This document shows, one piece after another, positions 44,635 to 54,153 of a DNA stretch of 64,000 bases. Source of the DNA: Deltaproteobacteria bacterium (GTDB taxonomy: Bacteria; Bdellovibrionota_C; UBA2361; JAGFJO01). Location of the stretch: positions 109,909 through 173,908 of the forward strand of contig JAGFJO010000006.1 of NCBI GenBank assembly GCA_024102635.1, in the 5' to 3' direction. The translations under genes were made by a program, and so were the position numbers. Each line of letters begins with the position of its first letter. Positions within the stretch are counted from its first letter, which is position 1. The notes beneath the pieces were generated by a model, which saw nothing but the letters and a program-made list of their open reading frames with translations, had not been told where the DNA came from and did not search any database.

Positions 44635-45831
44635 ATGCCTTCCAAGGTTAAAAAGAAGCCGGCTGCCAAAGAGCGGGATTGGCTTAGAGAGTTCGAAATC
44701 GATTCCGAACGTGGTTTTTTGCCGACCAAAGATCCTTTGCGCTCGCTCCCCGCTGCATACCGTATATGGGAAGAGACTGCGGCCGAGCTGCCGAAACTGC
44801 TGGTCTCCTACCAGGTAAAGCAGCATGTTTCACGTTTTAAGGAGATCTCTATCGGGGGGCTAAAAAGCAAGGCTCAGCTTGAGCGCGCCATGATGCTGCT
44901 CTCTTTTATAGGACACGCTTATGTATGGGGCGAGAGCCCCCCAGCCTCTAGCTTCCCGGCCGGACTAGCTGTCCCCTGGCATGCAATTTCAAAAAAACTA
45001 GGTCGCCCGCCTGTTCTCTCGTATGCTTCTTATGCGCTTCACAACTGGAAGCGAATCGATCCCGCTGGACCTATTGCGCTTGGCAATATAGCGCTGCTTC
45101 AGAACTTCCTGGCCGGAGTAGACGAAGAGTGGTTTATCCTGATTCATGTCGATATTGAAGCTAAGGCTGCCCGTGCCATCAACCTTCTGATTCCCCTAAG
45201 ATCCGCTGTAGCAAGTGAAAACTGGAGCGCAGCACTGGAACAACTTACCGCCATTGCGGAAACGATTGAGAGCATGCATGCCACACTGGCGCGCATGCCT
45301 GAAAACTGCGACCCATATATTTATTATCACCGGGTGCGTCCCTACATCTTCGGTTGGAAAAACCAGCCCACCTTGCCCGACGGAATGACCTACGAGGGAG
45401 TAAAAGAATACGGAGGAACGCCGCAGATGTTTAGGGGGGAGACCGGCTCGCAAAGCTCCATTATTCCGGCTTTAGATGCCGCTCTCGGGGTAGGTCACCG
45501 CGACGACCCACTAAAAGCATACTTGCAGGAGATGCGCGAGTATATGCCTCCCACTCATAATAGGTTTATTGCTCATCTGGAGCAGGGTCCGAATGTGCGT
45601 GAGGTGCTATTGGAGAAAGCACGATCAGAGCCGACTCTGCTTGAAGCCTATAACAGATGCGTTACAGGAGTAGAGAGATTTAGAAGCCTGCATCTTCAAT
45701 ACGCGATCACTTACATTCAGAGTCAGAAGCAGGTGAACGCTGCTAATCCGAATGAGATCGGAACGGGAGGGACTCCTTTTGTTCCTTATCTAAGAAAGCA
45801 TAGGGATGAGACGGGGAAGCACCGAATATAG
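44635..45831 (+). CDS. Indoleamine 2,3-dioxygenase-like heme protein
   Basis: The 398-residue protein matches the indoleamine 2,3-dioxygenase fold, which opens tryptophan to N-formylkynurenine. The heme-pocket stretch is FRGETGSQSSIIPALDAALG (about residue 267 on), followed by YLQEMREYMPPTHNRFI and NVREVLLE. The proximal His is probably His353 in ERFRSLHLQYAITYI. The neighbourhood shows no kynurenine pathway gene, so its product may feed another route. AAGGATAAGGG precedes the ATG. Confidence 0.85.
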   Translation: MPSKVKKKPAAKERDWLREFEIDSERGFLPTKDPLRSLPAAYRIWEETAAELPKLLVSYQVKQHVSRFKEISIGGLKSKAQLERAMMLLSFIGHAYVWGESPPASSFPAGLAVPWHAISKKLGRPPVLSYASYALHNWKRIDPAGPIALGNIALLQNFLAGVDEEWFILIHVDIEAKAARAINLLIPLRSAVASENWSAALEQLTAIAETIESMHATLARMPENCDPYIYYHRVRPYIFGWKNQPTLPDGMTYEGVKEYGGTPQMFRGETGSQSSIIPALDAALGVGHRDDPLKAYLQEMREYMPPTHNRFIAHLEQGPNVREVLLEKARSEPTLLEAYNRCVTGVERFRSLHLQYAITYIQSQKQVNAANPNEIGTGGTPFVPYLRKHRDETGKHRI

Positions 45832-45878
45832 GACATGAGTGAAAGCGAAAATCAGAACTACTGTGATCACTCGTTATT

Positions 45879-48476
45879 TCACTCGATGTTTGGAAGGTCC
45901 ATCCACTGCTGACCCTGGGGAGAGATGATTTTAAGATATAGATACCTAAAATCTGCTAAGTAGCTGTATGAGAGAAGCATCGCAACGTCGATCTCCTGCC
46001 CTACCTCCATATCCAGATGATAATCGGAGCTAGCATAGTTTCTATTGCCTTGATGCCTAAGGACCTCTTTACCGTTCACCTCTAATGCAGCGTCAAAAAT
46101 GCTCACAACTCTTATAGTATGCCGGCCTTTATGCGCCGCTTTAAACCTACCTTTCCTTCTGATTTGCAGCGGTGACTGCTTGGGTAAGAAAAGAGAATCC
46201 GTAACTTCGGTGAACGAGTTGTTGACCGGAGCTAATGTTTGATACTCCCGCTCCGCCGGCAACACCTCGCTTTCAACGGCATACTTCCTAAACAGCGCCC
46301 CGTCGTATACTAGAAGGTCTGCACTACTCGAGCCCTGGTGACTTACAAGGGCCGGTTTATCGGCAGATGCGGCACCGGCGTCAATTGTAAATTCGTACGC
46401 TCCCTTCATCAGCCATACGGGTGCCTGCGGGCTAATCTTCACTTTTGAAATTTCAAGGGTTGCATCGCTGCGGCCACTTTTCCATAAATACGGCCCCTCT
46501 TCCGGAACAAGCAAGACTTGGCCGCCGATACAATCTGTACATTCACCATTCACTCGCTTCTCAATCGCTTCTTGCAAATTAGCCGTGCGCGATTCAATCG
46601 CCGCTCTGGGAATTCGATAGTACGAGGCTACTACCGGACGGTTGCCTCCCGATCGCAGCTCGGCCTTCTTAAGTTCGGGATAATAGTGCTGCAAGATCTC
46701 TTCTAACTTCTTGTCATCGATCGTCCATTTAGACCTTAGCCCAAACACACACAAATCCTTTTCGATATCCCCTCCTTTTATTGCGAACGGAAGTTCGCCA
46801 AGACTACTGAGCCAACGGGTCGGCTGTACTCTAAGTCTCAAAAAGAATTTGGCCGGAACGCTCCTGTAAAGATACCTGTCTATAAACGGAATGCAATTGA
46901 AGTCACGGCTGGTCAATGTTTCTCCGATTAGAGTCACTCCAAGGTCGCCTTCCCTTTCATTATATGAGCGCTTTCTCTGAACCGCCTCACTCATTAGCCC
47001 TACATTCCAGTAGCCCACAAAAGCGATACAGATCGCCGCCGCGCCGGCGTGCATAATACCGGACAGTCGATGGTATCTGGGCGAAAGGATGAGTAAGTTG
47101 ATTACCGCTCGCAGCCCGATGCCGGCAAAAATGAAAATTATCGGAGCCAGCGCGCTTAGCCTATAGAAGCTAGCAGGCCGCAATAAAAATGGCGCATACA
47201 TAAGAGCTGCCATGGCTGTCAAAAGCAACGGCAGAGGCGTGCCTATCTTTAGCAGGCACAAAAGCAACCCGAGAAGAAATAGTGCGTTTGTCACACGGTC
47301 GAACAGTGGAGCCCAGTAATCGAGGTGCAGCTCTGTAAAAACCGGTGTAGCTTGCGCGAATAAGAAGTAATCGGAGAAGTATCGTGCCGCTCCGGCAATC
47401 AAATTTTGCAGTGCAGATAAACGAGGGTTAATATCCAGGCCGGCGGACTGCGACAGAGAGAGCGCTTCTAAATGTCTTACTAAGGGAAAGTTTGACTCGT
47501 GCATCACCCTCCAGAGGGTGGGGCTAACCGCAAGCAAAAAGGCGAATCCGAATAACGCAAAGCGGCCAGTCGTCACCCACCTACGGCCGGCGCCGGTCCA
47601 CGCAACCTCCATTAAGTAGACCAATCCTACTGCGGCGATAACCACCATCTGCACATAAAGCATGTTAAATAGAAGACCACAAATAACTCCGCTAAGGCCT
47701 AAGTATAAGGCGGTATTAGCACGCCTTGGACCTATCACAAGCGCGGCCACTAAAGCGGCATTGAAGAATTGATAGATGGCAAAATTGCATGCGTACACCC
47801 CCTCGTTCACCGTCCAAGCAGCTAGCGCCCAAGCCATCCCAACAAAGACTCCGCAAGCTCGGCTTTGAAGAGTAGTAGCACAGATCAGGTATAGAAGAGG
47901 CGCCGTGAGAGCGCTCATTATTAGGTGCGGCAACCGCAGAGCAAGTACCGGATTATCCGGCAAGAGGTACATCGACCACGCCATAAAATAGGTTGGTAAA
48001 TTAGATGGGAAATCTCCGATCCAATGAAATGGGCTCTCCACTTTTCCATACAGGTATGCCAGTACGTCATTGCCCCACACTGCCTCGAAATGAGTAAGAG
48101 CAGGCACTCCAACCAATGCAAAGCGGGTACACAGAGAGACAGAGGTAACTAGGGCTACAACGATTAAATCAAGCCGAGTCAGTGTGACATCGAACGTCGT
48201 TAAATTTCGCTTCCTTTGCACCAGAGAAAGGAGTAAAAGCAGCAAACTCAATTGCCATAAAACGAAAAATATTTTCTCGCTTCCCTCCTTGAAGTAGAGA
48301 AGCGAAATAGCATTAATAACTGCTGCTGCAAGTAGACCGCAAACCCGAATCGCCGAAGGGTTAGGGTGAGAGCCCTCACTGGGATAGGCAAATATCCGGA
48401 TCGCGGCAATAGGGTCCCGTCTGTATAGGCTCTGCACTACAAGGGAAGCGCATAAAAACAGGAATAACCAAATCAT
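45879..48476 (-). CDS. Large polytopic GT39/ArnT-like membrane glycosyltransferase
   Basis: The 865-residue protein has about twelve to fourteen membrane helices in residues 1-500 and a soluble C-terminal part (about 510-865). After the third or fourth helix, ALTHFEAVWGNDVLAYLYGK is in the position of the acidic catalytic loop of lipid-linked sugar transferases. The C-terminus ends in a beta-rich domain with HTIRVVSIFDAALEVNGKEV, like PA14-type ligand-binding folds. It probably transfers sugars from polyprenyl phosphate on the outer face of the membrane. The assignment is by topology and weak motif similarity. Confidence 0.65.
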   Translation of the reverse strand: MIWLFLFLCASLVVQSLYRRDPIAAIRIFAYPSEGSHPNPSAIRVCGLLAAAVINAISLLYFKEGSEKIFFVLWQLSLLLLLLSLVQRKRNLTTFDVTLTRLDLIVVALVTSVSLCTRFALVGVPALTHFEAVWGNDVLAYLYGKVESPFHWIGDFPSNLPTYFMAWSMYLLPDNPVLALRLPHLIMSALTAPLLYLICATTLQSRACGVFVGMAWALAAWTVNEGVYACNFAIYQFFNAALVAALVIGPRRANTALYLGLSGVICGLLFNMLYVQMVVIAAVGLVYLMEVAWTGAGRRWVTTGRFALFGFAFLLAVSPTLWRVMHESNFPLVRHLEALSLSQSAGLDINPRLSALQNLIAGAARYFSDYFLFAQATPVFTELHLDYWAPLFDRVTNALFLLGLLLCLLKIGTPLPLLLTAMAALMYAPFLLRPASFYRLSALAPIIFIFAGIGLRAVINLLILSPRYHRLSGIMHAGAAAICIAFVGYWNVGLMSEAVQRKRSYNEREGDLGVTLIGETLTSRDFNCIPFIDRYLYRSVPAKFFLRLRVQPTRWLSSLGELPFAIKGGDIEKDLCVFGLRSKWTIDDKKLEEILQHYYPELKKAELRSGGNRPVVASYYRIPRAAIESRTANLQEAIEKRVNGECTDCIGGQVLLVPEEGPYLWKSGRSDATLEISKVKISPQAPVWLMKGAYEFTIDAGAASADKPALVSHQGSSSADLLVYDGALFRKYAVESEVLPAEREYQTLAPVNNSFTEVTDSLFLPKQSPLQIRRKGRFKAAHKGRHTIRVVSIFDAALEVNGKEVLRHQGNRNYASSDYHLDMEVGQEIDVAMLLSYSYLADFRYLYLKIISPQGQQWMDLPNIE

Positions 48477-48613
48477 TTGCTTGGAGTGTGCCTTATATAA
48501 AGTGAAGTAGCCAAGCCCTTACGTTCCATTAAGGAAAACTTTATCTGACGGCCGATGCCAAATCGAGCTTACTTAAGTGTTATACGCCCTCGCACAATAC
48601 ACCTAGGAGGATA

Positions 48614-48679
48614 ATGCTTGATGGATCATACTATGAATTAGTTAACCTAAGCTGTCACACCGAACCACTCTATGTTTAG
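48614..48679 (+). CDS. Possible 21-codon leader ORF before the SGNH gene
   Basis: MLDGSYYELV... is preceded by a perfect AGGAGG, but with only 3 bases before the ATG, shorter than ideal. It lies 55 bases before the ATG at 48735, in a 258-base gene-free region between divergent genes. GGCCGC-AAG-GCGGCC (about 48700-48715) forms a hairpin between the two. It may be a translated upstream ORF or chance. Confidence 0.25.
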   Translation: MLDGSYYELVNLSCHTEPLYV

Positions 48680-48734
48680 GTAAATAGGTATTGATCCGGC
48701 CGCAAGGCGGCCTGCTTAATGACGCAATTACTGC

Positions 48735-50180
48735 ATGAGACTTCAAAGATATTTGACACTAATCGGAATGCTCGCCATAGGAGCGCTGCTGCACCGCTCC
48801 ATAGTTGGCACCCCGTTTAATCCGTTTCTTAATCGGATAATGATGGCGACCGATCCGGTGAAGCTTCCTGTACGACTGGACCTGCCTCCTATGGAACATC
48901 GCCCCGAGGAAGTGGTGCACCGTGAAACCATTAGAGATGAAGAGTTAACTTTAAGTGCTGATCAGATTACAACCTTCTCTTTCGCCGTTCCGGCCCCAGG
49001 CATCACTAAGGATCGCTTTTTGGGAGTCACATTTGAGGTTATATCACCGTCCGCCCATGAGAGGCTGGCCGTCCTGACCAACTCTGCCGAAATAACTTAC
49101 TCTCGGCCAATCTTTGCTTCGAATGAATGGCAAGACATTACAATGTACTTTCCGCACGATAGCGCAGAACCAAATTTTTCTCTTCAATTTCAGCCGGCCG
49201 AGAATACCAGGGTAAGAAATCTTCGCTATATTGTGGCCGAATACAAGCATAAATTCAAAGATGACCCCAGTTACATGCGCAACTACTTCCTGAAAGGAAG
49301 CCGCAAAAGAATCGCAATAGTTGGCAACTCCACTGTTTACGGCGCGGGTGCAGAGCGAGGGGCCAGCTTTCCGCTTTTGCTTCAGCTAAAGCTGGAAACG
49401 CATTTTCCGGGCAAGTATGAAGTCATGAATTTGGGCGTACCTGGCGTCTCATTTATCGGTCATATCATATCGATCACAAACTACGGCATGGTAGGACTCG
49501 CTACGTGGCCCAATCCCGAAGCTTACAGGCGTACCCTTCATCGCGCCCCTGCTCTAAGGGACATGCAACCGGTTCTTGTAATTCTGGCAGCACACTGGAA
49601 CGATTGCCGGCGTTTTCACCCCTTTTTAGGTTACGGAGAGCGAGAGCCAAGCCTTCTCGACTACCTTCCCTCTACCTATCCGGCGAACCGGCTCTATGCT
49701 GATATTGCACTAAAATCGCTCTTCAGATTCTTTGACAATCCTTCTCATCAGGCATACACAAAAATGACCTCCGATTATATGGAGATGCTTAGTCAACCGT
49801 TCGACCAGGCGCAGGCAATTAGATTGGCGCAACAACATTACGACTTCCTTACGGAGTCCTATGTGGAGCGTTTCAAGAGATACATGCCGGACGCCCAACT
49901 GATCTTGATGACCTTGCCGGACGTTGGCGGGGAAATAACCAAAGAACAGGAGTCTTTGGTTCAGCGAAGTGCTTATATCAAGGTTGCCGCTAAGCATGCA
50001 CTTCCATTGATTGATTTATCTTCAGAATTTCTAAATGCATTTCCAGCTGCCTCGAGAGCGCTGCGGTATGCAGAGTCTTTGATGTTCAGCGACGAGATCC
50101 ATGCCACCTATTTAGGCAATCAGTGGATTGCTGATATGTCCTTTGCCGAATTAAGGGAACGTCTGCATGGAATGGAGTAG
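48735..50180 (+). CDS. Anchored SGNH hydrolase-like protein with a beta-rich N-terminal domain
   Basis: The 481-residue product starts with a signal anchor (about residues 5-25). Residues 50-175 look beta-rich (TFSFAVPAPG...). The SGNH domain follows: IAIVGNSTVYGAG (nucleophile Ser near 199), a Gly-rich NLGVPG, the Asn block LAAHWNDCR, and the Asp-His block DEIHATYLG near the end. It could add or remove acyl groups on an exported glycan. It is followed after 5 bases by a small secreted protein gene. Confidence 0.8.
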   Translation: MRLQRYLTLIGMLAIGALLHRSIVGTPFNPFLNRIMMATDPVKLPVRLDLPPMEHRPEEVVHRETIRDEELTLSADQITTFSFAVPAPGITKDRFLGVTFEVISPSAHERLAVLTNSAEITYSRPIFASNEWQDITMYFPHDSAEPNFSLQFQPAENTRVRNLRYIVAEYKHKFKDDPSYMRNYFLKGSRKRIAIVGNSTVYGAGAERGASFPLLLQLKLETHFPGKYEVMNLGVPGVSFIGHIISITNYGMVGLATWPNPEAYRRTLHRAPALRDMQPVLVILAAHWNDCRRFHPFLGYGEREPSLLDYLPSTYPANRLYADIALKSLFRFFDNPSHQAYTKMTSDYMEMLSQPFDQAQAIRLAQQHYDFLTESYVERFKRYMPDAQLILMTLPDVGGEITKEQESLVQRSAYIKVAAKHALPLIDLSSEFLNAFPAASRALRYAESLMFSDEIHATYLGNQWIADMSFAELRERLHGME

Positions 50181-50185
50181 CTAGC

Positions 50186-50743
50186 TTGAACATTCAGATC
50201 GCTTTTTTCCTCGCAACACTCTGGCTCGGCACGTTTCAGGTCGGAAGTTCTCCCTCTCCTACAACATGTGAAGCGATGGCGGAACCAATTAAGGAATTGC
50301 TTCCCTACCCAAAATTGCTAGCAATCAGACTTCCTAAAACGTTAGATGGCGAAACAAAAGACTGGCGTTTCAATCTCCTAATGAAGCTTTCGAGCCTAGG
50401 CTTAGCAAGCGTCACTGAACACGGCGGGCAGCTGGCATGGTCACCTGCCGGCGGTAACGAAGATAAAATTAGGGCCAACTATGACCGTTTATATAATCTT
50501 ATCGACTATAGCTTGCTCATGGGTTACAAGGACGTAGAAATTTCTAAATGCCAGGAGGTTGACGCCCGCACGCTTAATGTCACTATTGAAGAACGAATCG
50601 AGAAGAGCCGCCTTTATGATGAGTTGATAGATGCAGTGCCTCCCGAACTCTTAGATGACCTGACAGCAGAAACGAGCGCTGCTCGAATCGTCAGGAGTAA
50701 TGGCTCCGTTTCAATATTACAAGAGAACGCGACTACCGATTAA
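50186..50743 (+). CDS. Secreted protein of unknown function
   Basis: The 185-residue ORF starts at TTG, 5 bases after the SGNH gene, and has a signal peptide (about residues 1-20). The mature protein has two cysteines (about 28 and 114) that could pair. The C-terminal third is helical and acidic. It is not recognised. It converges with, and overlaps by 11 bases, the SGNH gene on the other strand. Confidence 0.6.
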   Translation: MNIQIAFFLATLWLGTFQVGSSPSPTTCEAMAEPIKELLPYPKLLAIRLPKTLDGETKDWRFNLLMKLSSLGLASVTEHGGQLAWSPAGGNEDKIRANYDRLYNLIDYSLLMGYKDVEISKCQEVDARTLNVTIEERIEKSRLYDELIDAVPPELLDDLTAETSAARIVRSNGSVSILQENATTD

Positions 50744-51839
50744 AACAATGCTTTTCAACGAGCGGCAATATTTCGGGCAAAAGCTTCTCGGCGATCAGAC
50801 GCGATCCCTCGGCGCTTGTGTGCACAGAATCAGAAAAGTTTGCCAAGCGCCTTCGAAAAGGGATTTCATGAAAAAGCTTATACAGTGGGAGGTAGCTTAA
50901 TTCGTGCTCGCTTGCCAGCTCTTGCATTACCCTGTGCTCTTCTGCCAGGAGCGTCGGATAGTGCCTACTCTGCATCTGAAGCTCCTTTTCGTCGTATGAT
51001 CCGAGATAACCTGCAGCCAGTTGTAAGTCGCTCTCTTTTTCGCTGGAAGTAAATAGGGTCGGAAGACTTAGCAGCACAAGCGGAACATCTGCAAGCGCAT
51101 CAATTGATCGCATCGCCGCGACAAAGTCCTCCAATCTCCTGCGAAACTGCTCTACAACGGAGAACTTCCGTTCCGCGTCCCGGTCACCGGACATCTTGCT
51201 GCGAACTTCTAGATTGAACTCACAGATGTAGTGAGTGAGCGCAAGCGCTCGCAAGCTGCCCTGCCGCAAAAGCCATGAACATACCGGAGTTGACCAGTGC
51301 TCACCAAGGAAGTAGTCAGGAACGGTGTCATTAATTATAGGAGATAAAATTATTAAATCAGCGCCTAAATCTTTTACTCCAAAATTTGCTACACCTCTCG
51401 AGCTTTCCACTCTCGTTGTCCAGTGATACGAGGGCACAAGTGTCAAAGGGAGATTTGTTAATCCGGAGGTAATTTGGCGCAGGTGCCCGCCCAGATAGCC
51501 GAGGTTCAGCACTTCCAGATCGCCGCAACCACTGCAACTGCGCCGAAGTTCACTTTGCAGCAGATAAGGCCATGTTCGTTCATACGTCAGGCCCAACCCG
51601 TAAGTAGTGCTTCCACCTAAGGTTAATATTGTGCACCGGTCACTTTCTCCGGTCGCTACCGGCTGCCTGTATATTCCTTCTGCTTTTTTAGAGGAGCAGG
51701 TGCCGTTCAGTTCCCAATAGTAAAAACATCCACTTGAGATGTAGTATCGAACCTCCAAAATTATACAGGCTACTGCTATCGATAGTAAAAGAGAAGCCAA
51801 CGCCAGCACACTAGAGGAGAGGCTTAATGAGTTTCGCAT
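50733..51839 (-). CDS. Anchored SGNH hydrolase-like protein, third in the window
   Basis: The 368-residue product has an N-terminal anchor (about residues 8-30). ILTLGGSTTYGLG carries the candidate nucleophile, a Gly-rich NLGYLGGH follows, then an Asn in SPIINDT and the Asp-His pair in FSDSVHTSAEG. Several cysteines lie between the anchor and block I. It is 31 bases after the WxcM-like gene, so it could acylate the sugar made there or another glycan. An upstream TTG start would add two residues. Confidence 0.78.
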   Translation of the reverse strand: MRNSLSLSSSVLALASLLLSIAVACIILEVRYYISSGCFYYWELNGTCSSKKAEGIYRQPVATGESDRCTILTLGGSTTYGLGLTYERTWPYLLQSELRRSCSGCGDLEVLNLGYLGGHLRQITSGLTNLPLTLVPSYHWTTRVESSRGVANFGVKDLGADLIILSPIINDTVPDYFLGEHWSTPVCSWLLRQGSLRALALTHYICEFNLEVRSKMSGDRDAERKFSVVEQFRRRLEDFVAAMRSIDALADVPLVLLSLPTLFTSSEKESDLQLAAGYLGSYDEKELQMQSRHYPTLLAEEHRVMQELASEHELSYLPLYKLFHEIPFRRRLANFSDSVHTSAEGSRLIAEKLLPEILPLVEKHCFNR

Positions 51840-51870
51840 AAGCAAGCCGTTACGACTACGATTCTCCCGT

Positions 51871-52806
51871 TCAGCTGGCTACCAGATTCAAATAATCGTC
51901 GTAATTACGGATATAATCGGCCGCATCGTACTTGGCGGAAGCAAGAACCAAAAGCTTGGCGTCCGAAGAGTACTTGTACTGCGTGCTCCACACCATTGGA
52001 GGAATGTAGAGCGCGACGTCGGGTGAGTCCAGCACCACTTCCTGGCGCCGCTTCCCGTCATCGAGAACGCAATTTAAACTGCCTTGGATGCAGATCAATA
52101 ACTGCTCCAACGTTTTGTGGGCGTGCTCTCCTCTTATCTCCTTACTGGGGACATCAAACACAAGAAAGCATCTTTGCGGCACAAACGGCAGATCTCCGTT
52201 ATCAACCTCGCGAGCTACAAGATTTCCGCGAATATCCTCGACTACGCGCGAGCGAATTAACTTTGCATTTGCTACCAGCACCTGGTCTTTAGCCACATCT
52301 TTCGACCGCACGGCAAATGCTTTAGAGCTGGAGTGTGAATCGGTATATCCGACGATTCTGCCGGGATTTCCTGACACAATCGCATTTGGCGGGACTGAAC
52401 GGGTAACCACCGTCCCAGCTCCGATCATCGCGTTCTGCCCGATGGTTATGCCGGGCAGTACCGTTGCATTCGCGCCTATTGAAGCGCCCTTACGAACGAG
52501 AGTTTGCGGATATTTCTCCAGATGTTTGCGGCTGCGGGGAAAAACATCATTCGTGAATGTGACATTCGGTCCGATAAAAACATCGTCTTCAACTTTTATT
52601 CCATCCCATAATTGGACGCCGCTCTTCACAGTTACACCATTCCCGATCACCACCTCGTTCTCAATAAAGGTGTGATCGCATATATTGCAATCACAGCCTA
52701 TCGTGGCTCCCGGTAAAATGTGGGCAAACGCCCAGATACGGGTTCCGGAACCAATTTGCGATGTTTCTACCAGCGCCTGCGGATGTGAAAAGTAAGAATT
52801 GCTCAT
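51871..52806 (-). CDS. WxcM-like fusion of a hexapeptide acyltransferase and a dTDP-keto-sugar isomerase
   Basis: Residues 1-165 form a left-handed beta helix with hexapeptide repeats (IGSGTRIWAFAHILPGATIG, VTVKSGVQLWDGIKVEDDVF). Residues from about 175 are a FdtA/QdtA-type cupin (FLVFDVPSKEIRGEHAHKT, YIPPMVWSTQYKYS). Together they match WxcM, which makes the acylated 3-amino-sugar precursor from a dTDP-4-keto-6-deoxyhexose. The aminotransferase that should act between the two steps is not in the window. It follows the GtrB-like gene by 2 bases. RfbA at 42884 supplies dTDP-glucose. Confidence 0.9.
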   Translation of the reverse strand: MSNSYFSHPQALVETSQIGSGTRIWAFAHILPGATIGCDCNICDHTFIENEVVIGNGVTVKSGVQLWDGIKVEDDVFIGPNVTFTNDVFPRSRKHLEKYPQTLVRKGASIGANATVLPGITIGQNAMIGAGTVVTRSVPPNAIVSGNPGRIVGYTDSHSSSKAFAVRSKDVAKDQVLVANAKLIRSRVVEDIRGNLVAREVDNGDLPFVPQRCFLVFDVPSKEIRGEHAHKTLEQLLICIQGSLNCVLDDGKRRQEVVLDSPDVALYIPPMVWSTQYKYSSDAKLLVLASAKYDAADYIRNYDDYLNLVAS

Positions 52807-52808
52807 TA

Positions 52809-53750
52809 CTAAGTTCCTTCCGATTTATCGAATGATAGGTGTATGTGCTTGATGAACAAGGGGCGCGACTTGGTGTTCTCATACGAACGCCAAACATACC
52901 CTCCGATAACCCCCAGTCCAAGGCAATTGATGCCCCCAAAAAATGCAAGCGCCAACACAATCGGCGTATACCCCGGAACGTCAATGGCTCCTGCGGCTCT
53001 CGCCGCAAGAACTATCACACCGAAAACAACACTAAAAACGACCCCTAAAACCCCGCCATAGAGAAGCAGCCGGATTGGCAGGTCGGTGAAGCTCATAAAG
53101 CTATCCAGCAGATAGTTAAGCTTCCTTCGAAACGTCCAAGCCGACTTTCCGTGCAGCCTGGGGCGTCTTACATATGGAACATAACTTCTCCTGAAACCGA
53201 CCCAAAAAAGCAGCCCAATCAACGAACTATGACTTTCGTGGAGTTCCAACAAACGGTCACGCACCTGCTTTGTGCCTCCAAAAATGTCCACTCCACCGTG
53301 CGGAACGTCCCGATTCACCAGACGCCTATAAAGCCGCCAAAAAACGCCTGACATTATTTTTGCAATCAGGGGATCGGCCCGCTCAGTACGTTGACCTACT
53401 ACAACGTCGGCATTACCTTTCGAGAGCTCTCGGTGAAAATCCAAAATAATACCCGGTGGCTCCTGTAGATCGGCAGCCATGATCGCAAAATAATCTCCTT
53501 TGGCAGCATCTAGCCCCGCTCTTATGGCTGCGAATGAACCGAAATTCCTGGACAAGGATATAAGTTGTGAAGAAAACGGCGAGGTTGGAAGCCTTTCAGC
53601 TAAGATAAGATACGAATTGTCGGGGCTGCCATCCACGACAAAAACGACCTCGAAGTCTCCTTCAAACTCGGTATTTAATTTAGTCAGTTCATCCAGCAGT
53701 GCAGGGAGAGATTCCTCGTTTTTACAAACCGGAATAATAAGCGAAATCAT
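52809..53750 (-). CDS. GtrB/dolichol-phosphate-mannose-synthase-like GT2 glycosyltransferase
   Basis: The 313-residue enzyme has a cytoplasmic GT2 domain (ISLIIPVCKNEESLPALLDE, VVDGSPDNSY, MAADLQEPP) and two C-terminal membrane helices (about 230-255 and 265-290). Such enzymes load a sugar onto undecaprenyl phosphate for transfer outside by GT39-type proteins, of which two are encoded nearby. It is first in a minus-strand group with the WxcM-like and SGNH genes. Confidence 0.92.
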   Translation of the reverse strand: MISLIIPVCKNEESLPALLDELTKLNTEFEGDFEVVFVVDGSPDNSYLILAERLPTSPFSSQLISLSRNFGSFAAIRAGLDAAKGDYFAIMAADLQEPPGIILDFHRELSKGNADVVVGQRTERADPLIAKIMSGVFWRLYRRLVNRDVPHGGVDIFGGTKQVRDRLLELHESHSSLIGLLFWVGFRRSYVPYVRRPRLHGKSAWTFRRKLNYLLDSFMSFTDLPIRLLLYGGVLGVVFSVVFGVIVLAARAAGAIDVPGYTPIVLALAFFGGINCLGLGVIGGYVWRSYENTKSRPLFIKHIHLSFDKSEGT

Positions 53751-54153
53751 ATATCCTTCGCAGAATGAAGCTCGCGCAACAAAACCGCTCTTTACCGGGG
53801 TTTCCGTTCTGACTTGACGTCAACAAGTAAGATGCTGCGAGCAATGCAACGGCTTAGAAATTCAGTCTAACATTCAGGCCCAAACGGCGAAAATACGTAA
53901 TTCAAAGTGGGTCACTCGGAAGCGGCCCGTACTTCGACATGAGTCAGAATTCACCGGCATGCGGCCACAAACTGGAGTTCGTATGCAATGTAATGGACCC
54001 GCCTTTTCATGTTATGGAGTGAGCCGCAAGCCTCCGACAAATAAAAGAATAAGTGCCTCTAGTAGTAGCCCCACTACGGGGTAATATCAGCTATATAGCT
54101 TCGCATTCATGCATATTGCAGCATAAACTGAGAAGGGATAAAACGGCACTACA
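53751..54153. other. Gene-free intergenic region
   Basis: No credible gene lies in these 403 bases between divergent genes. The only structure noted is the 10-bp palindrome TTGACGTCAA (53814-53823), about 65 bases upstream of the GtrB-like gene, which could be an operator. Short ORFs on both strands lack family features. Confidence 0.5.

Noticed and set aside
45837..45884. 8-bp inverted repeat GAGTGAAA/TTTCACTC as a bidirectional terminator
   Set aside because: The loop is 32 bases and there is no T run on either side.
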